DNA from: Acidimicrobiaceae bacterium | GTDB taxonomy: Bacteria; Actinomycetota; Acidimicrobiia; Acidimicrobiales; Palsa-688 | DNA length: 5,371 bases | Assembly (NCBI GenBank): GCA_003156795.1 | Contig: PMHU01000086.1 | Span: 1 to 5,371, forward strand | Direction: 5' to 3' | In this document: piece by piece, positions 1 through 3,613 of the stretch | Layout: every line of letters starts with the position of its first letter | Numbering within the stretch: position 1 is the stretch's first letter | Made by a program: the position numbers and the translations under genes | Notes under the pieces: model-generated | The model's input: the letters and a program-made list of their open reading frames with translations, nothing else | Databases searched by the model: none | What the model was told of the DNA's origin: nothing

Positions 1-55
1 GGCTGCGACCCGCGAACCGGATGGCACGAGCAGGATGGCGGCTAAGACCGTCCGG

Positions 56-99
56 CTTGCCGCGGGACCTCGCGTCCCGGGGGTGGCCCCGATGGCAAG
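56..99. other. compact three-way-junction-like structure at the left end of the array
   Basis: The segment 1-128 yields no complete tRNA on either strand, although a tRNA would be expected from the spacing of its neighbours. CTTGCC (56-61) pairs with GGCAAG (94-99). Between them sit two abutting perfect hairpins, CGGGAC/GTCCCG at 63-79 with loop CTCGC and GGGG/CCCC at 80-90 with loop TGG. Together they could form a 44-base three-stem structure. It may be a structured spacer, a rearranged tRNA remnant or an unrecognised small RNA. Confidence 0.35.
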
Positions 100-128
100 G
101 TTCCACGTGCCGTCGACTTGGGATCGAT

Positions 129-202
129 TGGACGCCCGGGAGGGACTCTCACCCCCGTGTCGCGGTCTGCAGCCGCGCGCCTAGATCCTCGGCCACCGGG
201 CG
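129..202 (-). tRNA. tRNA-Cys (anticodon GCA), last array member with a clear fold
   Basis: Read on the minus strand this folds as a full cloverleaf. The acceptor stem is CGCCCGG/CCGGGCG, the D arm has a 3-bp GCC/GGC stem, and the anticodon stem is CGCGG/CCGCG around loop CTGCAGA. A 4-base variable region and T-stem GGGGG/CCCTC follow. The discriminator is U73, as expected for cysteine tRNAs, and CCA is encoded at 129-131. Position 33 is the normal U. The T-loop is TGAGAGT instead of the usual TTCGANN, so both U55 and C56 are replaced. That removes the pseudouridine-55 site and the conserved G19-C56 tertiary pair. The fold and isotype are clear; whether it is charged and used is not known. Confidence 0.88.
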
Positions 203-207
203 ATGCG

Positions 208-278
208 CTGCCAGGGGAGGGATCGAACCCCCGCCTTCCGGGTAACGGCCGGACGTCTTCCCGCTCGACTACCTGGCA
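208..278 (-). tRNA. tRNA-Asn (anticodon GTT)
   Basis: The minus strand gives acceptor TGCCAGG/CCTGGCA, a 3-bp D stem GTC/GAC, anticodon stem TCCGG/CCGGA with loop CCGTTAC, a 4-base variable region and T-stem GGGGG/CCTCC with loop TTCGATC. The discriminator is G73, as in asparagine tRNAs. CCA is not encoded (the next bases are CGC), so a CCA-adding enzyme would be needed. Position 33 (base 247) is C rather than the near-universal U, although every stem is paired. Five bases separate it from tRNA-Cys. Confidence 0.9.
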
Positions 279-283
279 TCGAG

Positions 284-355
284 TACCGCGACGGGGAGTC
301 GAACCCCGCTCTCCGGGTTGAGGGCCCGGTGTCGTAACCTCTGGACCATCGCGGC
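284..355 (-). tRNA. tRNA-Glu (anticodon CTC)
   Basis: The acceptor GCCGCGA/TCGCGGT pairs with one G-U at 1-72. The D stem is GTC/GAC with a GG-containing loop. The anticodon stem CCGGG/CCCGG encloses CCCTCAA, the variable region is 4 bases, and the T arm CGGGG/CCCCG with loop TTCGACT is perfect. The anticodon CTC reads GAG. Position 33 (base 323) is C instead of U. The discriminator reads A73 and no CCA is encoded. It is spaced 5 bases from tRNA-Asn. Confidence 0.88.
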
Positions 356-367
356 ATGTTGGAGCGG

Positions 368-453
368 AGGAAGCGGTGGGACTCGCACCCACAAGGGCCT
401 CGCGACCCGTACCTGTTTTCGGGACAGGCTCCTCATCTGGCCGGATCGCTTCC
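368..453 (-). tRNA. tRNA-Ser (anticodon CGA), long variable arm
   Basis: This is a type II tRNA. The acceptor is GGAAGCG/CGCTTCC and the anticodon stem CCTGT/ACAGG encloses CCCGAAA. The 19-base variable region carries a 5-bp stem GGGTC/GGCCC with loop GCGA, diagnostic for the Ser/Leu/Tyr class. The T-stem is GTGGG/CCCAC. Three positions are unusual: C33 (base 422) replaces U, the T-loop is TGCGAGT with G at position 55, and the discriminator appears to be U followed by CCG, where serine tRNAs normally have G73. The D arm is also poor (2-bp CC/GG stem). Isotype rests on the anticodon plus the variable arm. Confidence 0.82.
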
Positions 454-460
454 AAGACTT

Positions 461-537
461 TGGGGCCCTCGGTGGGAGTCGCACCCACGGCCTCGTCCCT
501 ACCACAGACGCGCTCTGGCTCGCTGAGCTACAAGGGC
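461..537 (-). tRNA. tRNA-Thr (anticodon GGT)
   Basis: The acceptor GCCCTTG/CGAGGGC has one T-G wobble. The D stem GCTC/GAGC is perfect. The anticodon stem CGTCT/GGACG encloses GTGGTAG with a normal U33. The variable region is 5 bases and the T-stem is GTGGG/CCCAC. The T-loop is TGCGACT, with G instead of U at position 55, almost the same T arm as the neighbouring tRNA-Ser. The discriminator is C and CCA is encoded at 461-463. Confidence 0.9.
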
Positions 538-541
538 ACAG

Positions 542-616
542 CCTCGCCGGCACGAATCGAACGTGCGACCCCCGCCTTCGGAGGGCGGTGCTCTGGTCCT
601 GCTGAGCTACGGCGAG
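542..616 (-). tRNA. tRNA-Arg (anticodon CCG)
   Basis: This is a fully canonical member. The acceptor is CTCGCCG/CGGCGAG, the D stem GCTC/GAGC encloses a loop containing GG, and the anticodon stem CCGCC/GGCGG encloses CTCCGAA with normal U33. A 5-base variable region and T arm GCACG/CGTGC with loop TTCGATT follow. The anticodon reads CGG. The discriminator is G and no CCA is encoded. It serves as an internal control showing that the C33 and G55 changes in its neighbours are not an artefact of folding. Confidence 0.93.
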
Positions 617-620
617 TGGG

Positions 621-694
621 TGTCGACGGCAGGGGTCGAACCTGCATCCTCCGGTTTCGTAGACCGGCACCTTGATCCATTCGGCCACGTCGAC
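621..694 (-). tRNA. tRNA-Arg (anticodon ACG)
   Basis: The acceptor is GTCGACG/CGTCGAC, the D stem GCC/GGT, and the anticodon stem CCGGT/ACCGG encloses CTACGAA with normal U33. A 5-base variable region and T arm GCAGG/CCTGC with loop TTCGACC follow. This is the only A34 anticodon of the array and would need TadA-type A-to-I editing to read CGC and CGU. The discriminator is A73 and the 3' flank reads CCC rather than CCA. It is the second arginine tRNA in tandem. Confidence 0.92.
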
Positions 695-705
695 TTGTCA
701 CGGCG

Positions 706-779
706 CGCCACCGGCGGGGCTTGCACCCGCGACCTCCGGCTTGACGGGCCGGCGCTACCACTGGCTGAGCTACGGCGGC
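706..779 (-). tRNA. tRNA-Asp (anticodon GTC)
   Basis: The acceptor is GCCGCCG/CGGTGGC with one G-T pair. The anticodon stem CCGGC/GCCGG encloses CCGTCAA, the variable region is 5 bases, and the T-stem is GCGGG/CCCGC. The discriminator is G73, as expected for aspartate, and no CCA is encoded. Two normally invariant positions differ: C33 (base 746) replaces U, and the T-loop is TGCAAGC with G at position 55 and A at 57. All stems remain paired. Confidence 0.88.
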
Positions 780-780
780 A

Positions 781-857
781 TGGTGCGCGCCCTGGGCCTC
801 GAACCCAGTCTTATCCGGGGTAAGGGCCCGGTGCCCTACCAGTCAGGCGTGACGCGC
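781..857 (-). tRNA. tRNA-Lys (anticodon CTT)
   Basis: The acceptor GCGCGTC/GGCGCGC has one T-G. The D stem is GCCT/GGGC with loop GACTGGTA. The anticodon stem CCGGG/CCCGG encloses CCCTTAC. A 6-base variable region and T arm CTGGG/CCCAG with loop TTCGAGG follow. The discriminator is A73 and CCA is encoded at 781-783, one base from tRNA-Asp. Position 33 (base 825) is C rather than U. Confidence 0.9.
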
Positions 858-862
858 ATCGG

Positions 863-943
863 TGGGCCGGGAGGGAATCGAACCCCCTCTGTCGGAAAGA
901 CGGCTGGTCTACAGCCAGCTGCGCCCCATGGCGCGACCGACCC
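863..943 (-). tRNA. tRNA-Tyr (anticodon GTA), extended variable arm
   Basis: The acceptor GGGTCGG/CCGGCCC has one T-G. The anticodon stem GCTGG/CCAGC encloses CTGTAGA with normal U33. The 15-base variable region has a GTC/GAC stem, as expected of bacterial type II tRNA-Tyr. The T arm GGGGG/CCCTC has loop TTCGATT. The discriminator is A73, followed by CCG rather than CCA. The D arm is compact (14 bases, around CATGGG). Confidence 0.87.
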
Positions 944-949
944 CAATCT

Positions 950-1024
950 GGGGCCAGATGGCGCTGGCCCCATGACGATGTCTCTGCAGTTGTCAAATAG
1001 CGGTTGTCCGGGCTGGATGCCCGG
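950..1024. other. spacer between tRNA-Tyr and tRNA-Trp with two GC-rich hairpins
   Basis: This 85-base gap (944-1028) is the only large one among the eleven foldable array tRNAs. It contains two perfect stems: GGGGCCA/TGGCCCC at 950-956 and 965-971 with an 8-base loop, and CCGGGC/GCCCGG at 1008-1013 and 1019-1024 with loop TGGAT. Neither is followed by a T run on either strand, so they are not textbook intrinsic terminators. They could be processing signals or remnants of a lost tRNA. No T-loop motif is present. Confidence 0.4.
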
Positions 1025-1028
1025 CGCG

Positions 1029-1097
1029 CACGCCCGGAAGGAATCGAACCCCCGGCCGGCGGTTTTGGAGACCGCGGCGCCACCAAGGCTCGAGCGC
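1029..1097 (-). tRNA. tRNA-Trp (anticodon CCA) with shortened D arm
   Basis: The anticodon stem GCGGT/ACCGC encloses CTCCAAA with normal U33. A 5-base variable region and T arm GGGGG/CCTTC with loop TTCGATT follow. The acceptor GCGCTCG/CGGGCGT uses two wobble pairs. The discriminator is G73, as in tryptophan tRNAs, and CCA is not encoded. The D-arm segment is only about 13 bases (a 3-bp GCC/GGC stem with a very small loop), shorter than in a normal tRNA. It may be a functional variant or the start of decay. Confidence 0.8.
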
Positions 1098-1120
1098 ATG
1101 AAAGAGATGACGCGCATGAC

Positions 1121-1182
1121 GTTGTGCGCGATTTGAACGGAAGACGCCGGGGCTGAGCGAAAGAGCCGAGCTACCAGCTGCC
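1121..1182 (-). pseudogene. tRNA relic (D and anticodon arms only)
   Basis: The minus strand has a D arm with loop AGCTGGTA (bases 1172-1179) on a 3-bp stem. A 17-base anticodon arm follows at 1151-1167: GGCTC/CAGCC with four of five pairs, loop TTTCGCT, U33 and anticodon TCG, which would be arginine. The spacing between the two is correct for a tRNA. A T-loop-like TTCAAAT lies at 1131-1137, but its stem pairs at only two positions and no acceptor stem can be drawn. I read it as a decayed tRNA at the upstream end of the array; a chance resemblance is possible. Confidence 0.4.
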
Positions 1183-1214
1183 GCCGGGCCTGCCGCTATT
1201 GGCAGAATCCCGGC
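1183..1214. repeat. near-perfect nested inverted repeat at the upstream end of the tRNA array
   Basis: The outer arms GCCGGG/CCCGGC and inner arms CTGCC/GGCAG form an 11-bp stem interrupted by one base on one side and three on the other, closed by loop GCTATT. It lies immediately upstream of the array in the direction of tRNA transcription. No T run follows on either strand. It might be a regulatory hairpin, the stem of a lost RNA gene or a protein site. Confidence 0.45.
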
Positions 1215-1967
1215 GCCCCAGCACATGCTCTTGATCGAGCAAGCTGCCGGGTCGGCACGCGTACGCGCCGAAGCTCGACAGGGATATGCCCCGGAGCATC
1301 GTTTCGGCGGTAAGAGTGCAAGCCATAGGGACCAGATGATGAGCCATCAGCCTGCCGATGTCAACGGAATATCCAGTAGCTGCCGAAACCCGAAACTCGG
1401 CGCGCTCTCATACACGCGGCCATCAGCCGACGACGGTTCGGACATGACAGCGATCTCCTCCACCGACAACCACGCGCCCGGGAAGCATCCGCAACAGGAG
1501 CCAGGCCGGTCCAAATCACCTGGACCTGAGCTGGGCTAACGATCCTCTATGGACTCGACGACCCTCACGCCAGTTGTCCATATCGACCATGAGGTGCGAT
1601 AGATCGGGGTTAGCGAGGAGCGGCTCCTCAGTGTTCTGGCTCGAGAGAGCAACCTGGTTGCTGCCGACCCATCTGGCCAAAGGGTGAGGGCCCCCCCACT
1701 CCCGTGGCCGCTTCGGTACTGCACTTTCGGAGCAGATCAGAGGGTTCCCTTGCTCGGTCTTTCGCAAGTCCGTTTGTCCGAGTTGCGGCTGCGACTGCAA
1801 CGTTCGAATCGGATTGAGAGAGGGATGTGCATGAGCTGCTTCGTGGCCGTGCCTGTCTCGCAACTGGTCGACGGGCTGTGTACAGGGTCCCAGTAGCGAG
1901 GCTGGGCTTAGCGGCCGAAGTCTCAGTTGGCTCAGGTCGATGAAGGCAGGACACTACGCGAGCGCGA
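1215..1967. other. gene-free stretch; no supported coding region
   Basis: The reading frames here show no recognisable family, no convincing ribosome binding site and only mixed third-position GC. An open frame on the plus strand at 1225-1539 and one on the minus strand at 1516-1863 look like chance. Visible structure consists of short palindromes: TGCCG/CGGCA at 1245-1257, CGCGTACGCG at 1258-1267, GGTCCA/TGGACC at 1508-1526, and two odd palindromes near 1615 and 1648. A run of seven C lies at 1691-1697. The stretch may hold regulatory DNA or remnants of lost genes. Confidence 0.5.
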
Positions 1968-1996
1968 TTGACTTTCAACAATGTCAGGCTTACCCT
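1968..1996 (+). promoter_or_regulatory. candidate promoter for the zinc-finger/HTH gene
   Basis: TTGACT at 1968-1973 and TACCCT at 1991-1996 are separated by 17 bases, matching a sigma-70-type -35 and the actinobacterial TANNNT -10. The -10 lies inside the first operator palindrome. An alternative -10, TATCCT at 2014-2019, sits at the equivalent place in the second palindrome but lacks a good -35. Either would leave a short leader before the GTG at 2049. Confidence 0.5.
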
Positions 1997-2022
1997 GACT
2001 GTCAAGTCAGGCCTATCCTGAC
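1983..2022 (+). promoter_or_regulatory. tandem palindromic operator
   Basis: Two 17-bp palindromes, GTCAGGCTTACCCTGAC at 1983-1999 and GTCAGGCCTATCCTGAC at 2006-2022, have identical 6-bp arms (GTCAGG/CCTGAC). They differ at only two positions, and their centres lie 23 bp apart, about two helical turns. They overlap the putative -10 and the likely transcription start, the usual position for repression. The protein encoded 26 bp downstream has a helix-turn-helix and is the obvious candidate ligand, but that is inference. I do not recognise the motif as the site of a named regulator. Confidence 0.65.
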
Positions 2023-2048
2023 AACCTGTGGCCGCGAGGAGGAGACGG

Positions 2049-2459
2049 GTGTCGCGCACCGCAAGTCATGAGGCGTTGGGATGTTCGTTCTGCAACAACA
2101 GCCAGTTCGATGTCGTCAAGCTGGTCGCTGGTCCGGGTGTCTACATCTGCAACGAGTGCGTAGACCTTTCCGTTCAGATCATCTCCGAAGAACTCAAGGC
2201 CAACAAGGGTCGGATCGCCAACGCCGGCTCCTCAACCAAATCGCGGGATCCGCGGACGATTAGGGCCTGGGAGGGGCTGTCCGACGAGGCCCTGCTGGCT
2301 GAGGTGGTACGTGCCCATGCGGCTCATCAGAATGTCGACCGTGCGGTCGCTCATCACGTCGCCGAGCTCAGGGCACGAGGTGTCAGCTGGGCACGTATTG
2401 GTGATGCCCTCGGAATGGCCCGCCAGTCGGCTTGGGAGCGATTCTCTGGAGGGGAGTAG
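2049..2459 (+). CDS. ClpX-type C4 zinc-finger protein with C-terminal helix-turn-helix
   Basis: The 136-residue protein begins with a zinc-binding module like the N-terminal domain of ClpX: CSFC at residues 12-15 and CNEC at 34-37 give Cys12, 15, 34 and 37, followed by VDLSVQIISEEL. A polar linker (about 50-70) leads to a helical region and a helix-turn-helix at roughly 101-133 (GVSWARIGDALGMARQSAWERF), a pattern common in small actinobacterial regulators. There is no AAA+ ATPase domain, so it is not ClpX. I chose GTG 2049 because AGGAGG at 2037-2042 lies 6 bases upstream. An in-frame GTG at 2028 would add seven residues, mostly arginine, with no ribosome site. Probable role: a cytoplasmic DNA-binding regulator, perhaps autoregulated through the tandem palindromes upstream. 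A Clp-adaptor-like role via the zinc finger is possible but unproven. Confidence 0.85.
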   Translation: MSRTASHEALGCSFCNNSQFDVVKLVAGPGVYICNECVDLSVQIISEELKANKGRIANAGSSTKSRDPRTIRAWEGLSDEALLAEVVRAHAAHQNVDRAVAHHVAELRARGVSWARIGDALGMARQSAWERFSGGE

Positions 2460-2484
2460 TAGAGATCGCGCCTGCAAGCCGGCG

Positions 2485-2518
2485 TTCGGTGACACGTTGC
2501 TGGCGGTTACTCACTGAA
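2485..2518 (+). other. inverted repeat between the regulator and kinase genes
   Basis: TTCGGTGA (2485-2492) and TCACTGAA (2511-2518) can pair over 8 bp with one G-U, around an 18-base loop, within the 97-base gap. The stem is followed by ATTAG, not a T run, so termination is doubtful. The kinase may therefore be read through from the upstream promoter. Confidence 0.3.
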
Positions 2519-2556
2519 CATTAGGGGGCATCGTCGGTGAGAGCGGCCAATTCCAG

Positions 2557-3474
2557 GTGAGAGTGCGAGACTTTGCGATCGTGCTGCGTGTATCTCATCT
2601 TCTGGAGAACAAGGCTCGGTCGGCGGGAGCAGAGCAATGGCTTTCCCAACTGCCGGACCTCGTCGCCGGCCTTGAGGTCGATTGGTCGATCACCGTCGGA
2701 GCACCGTTCGAGGATGCCACTGAAGCGTTCGTCGCCGAAGCGGTACTTGCAGACGGGTCCCTGGCGGTCCTCAAGCTCCTCGTCCCGCGCTCTGGTGCCG
2801 CAGCCTTGAACGAGATCACTGCACTCCGCCTTGCGAGGGGCGAAGGTTGCGTGTCGCTGCTTCGATCTGATGTCGAACGAGGAGCCCTTCTCCTCGAACG
2901 GCTGGGACCCTCTTTATTCCAGCTCGGCCTCCCCATTCGTCAACGCCACGAGATCCTGGTTTCGGCGGCACAGCTCATCTGGCGTCCCGCGCCCGGATCC
3001 GGACTACCCACCGGGGCAGACAAGGGACGCTCACTCATCAGCTTCATCGCCGCCAAATGGGAGGAGCTTGATCACCCCTGCTCAGTGAAAGCAGTCGCTC
3101 ATGCTCTTGCGTGCGCCGAAGGCCGCGTCAGGCTCCACGACAGCGAGCGAGCTGTTCTCGTCCACGGTGACGTGCACCAGTGGAACGCCCTGCAGGCTGG
3201 CGATGGTTTCAAGCTCGTCGACCCTGACGGGCTTCTCGCAGAGGCGGAATACGACCTGGGCGTCATCATGCGTGAGGATCCCGACGAACTCCTGAGTGCG
3301 GACCCCCAGGAGCGAGCGCGTTGGTTGGCAGCTCGCACCGGCCTGGACGAGCAGGCGATTTGGGACTGGGGAGTGGTCGAGCGGGTCTCGACCGGATTGC
3401 TGTGCACCGAGATCGATCTGCAGCCCGTGGGACGCACCATGCTGGCGGTCGCCGATCGGCTGGCCACCAAGTGA
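2557..3474 (+). CDS. aminoglycoside/hydroxyurea-type antibiotic phosphotransferase (APH(6) family-like)
   Basis: The protein of about 305 residues has the length and layout of the streptomycin 6-kinase / hydroxyurea resistance family, a branch of the protein-kinase-like phosphotransferases. The N terminus contains the family-like WLSQLPDLVAGLEVDW. Lys73 in VLKLL is the likely ATP-contacting lysine, and LLLERLGP (111-118) is the hinge. LVHGDVHQWN (201-210) holds the catalytic-loop HGD..N signature with Asp205 and Asn210. VDPDG (221-225), followed by EYDLG, is the metal-binding segment. Such enzymes transfer phosphate from ATP to a hydroxyl of streptomycin-like aminoglycosides or to hydroxyurea in the cytoplasm. 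The substrate here cannot be read from sequence. The start is uncertain: GTG 2557, 2563 and 2581 are in frame and none has a strong ribosome site. No membrane segment is seen. It lies 97 bases after the regulator on the same strand and is convergent with the methyltransferase. Confidence 0.87.
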   Translation: MRVRDFAIVLRVSHLLENKARSAGAEQWLSQLPDLVAGLEVDWSITVGAPFEDATEAFVAEAVLADGSLAVLKLLVPRSGAAALNEITALRLARGEGCVSLLRSDVERGALLLERLGPSLFQLGLPIRQRHEILVSAAQLIWRPAPGSGLPTGADKGRSLISFIAAKWEELDHPCSVKAVAHALACAEGRVRLHDSERAVLVHGDVHQWNALQAGDGFKLVDPDGLLAEAEYDLGVIMREDPDELLSADPQERARWLAARTGLDEQAIWDWGVVERVSTGLLCTEIDLQPVGRTMLAVADRLATK

Positions 3475-3613
3475 GGACCGGTATCCGGCGTTCGTGGAAG
3501 GACCACGTCCGGCTTTCTGGGATACATGTTCTGGGACGGTCGACCGGACTTGCTGTCCGAGAGCTCGATCCCGCAAATGCCTGATTTCCGAGCCGCGGAC
3601 ACGAGTTGTAGCC
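3475..3613. other. convergent intergenic region
   Basis: This 139-base gap separates the ends of the kinase (plus) and methyltransferase (minus). It has small stems such as GTGG/CCAC around 3496 and CGGAC/GTCCG at 3545-3559 with loop TTGCT, but no stem followed by a T run. A bidirectional terminator is expected at this position but is not clearly visible. Confidence 0.3.

Noticed and set aside
1..62. Possible tRNA at the left edge (TTCG in a short hairpin, and a loop resembling anticodon TAG)
   Set aside because: The T-loop is wrong, the anticodon stem has mismatches and no acceptor stem can be drawn within the window.
42..1226. Several open frames on both strands across the tRNA array
   Set aside because: They overlap eleven foldable tRNAs and their translations only reflect repeated T-loop sequences (for example recurring RVRPLP and GGTRT-like strings). 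They lack ribosome sites.
1225..1539. Open frame of 104 codons on the plus strand
   Set aside because: No recognisable domain, no ribosome site before the ATG, mixed third-position composition and a low-complexity polar translation.
1801..1812. T-loop-like GTTCGAATC on the plus strand
   Set aside because: The flanking bases do not form a T-stem beyond two pairs, and no anticodon or D arm lies at the right distance.
1516..1863. Open frame of 115 codons on the minus strand, with a shorter one in another frame
   Set aside because: No family recognised and no ribosome site; two competing frames over the same DNA suggest chance openness.
1628..2059. Minus-strand open frame of 143 codons overlapping the operator region
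   Set aside because: It runs through the tandem operator and the start of a well-supported plus-strand gene and has no recognisable motif.
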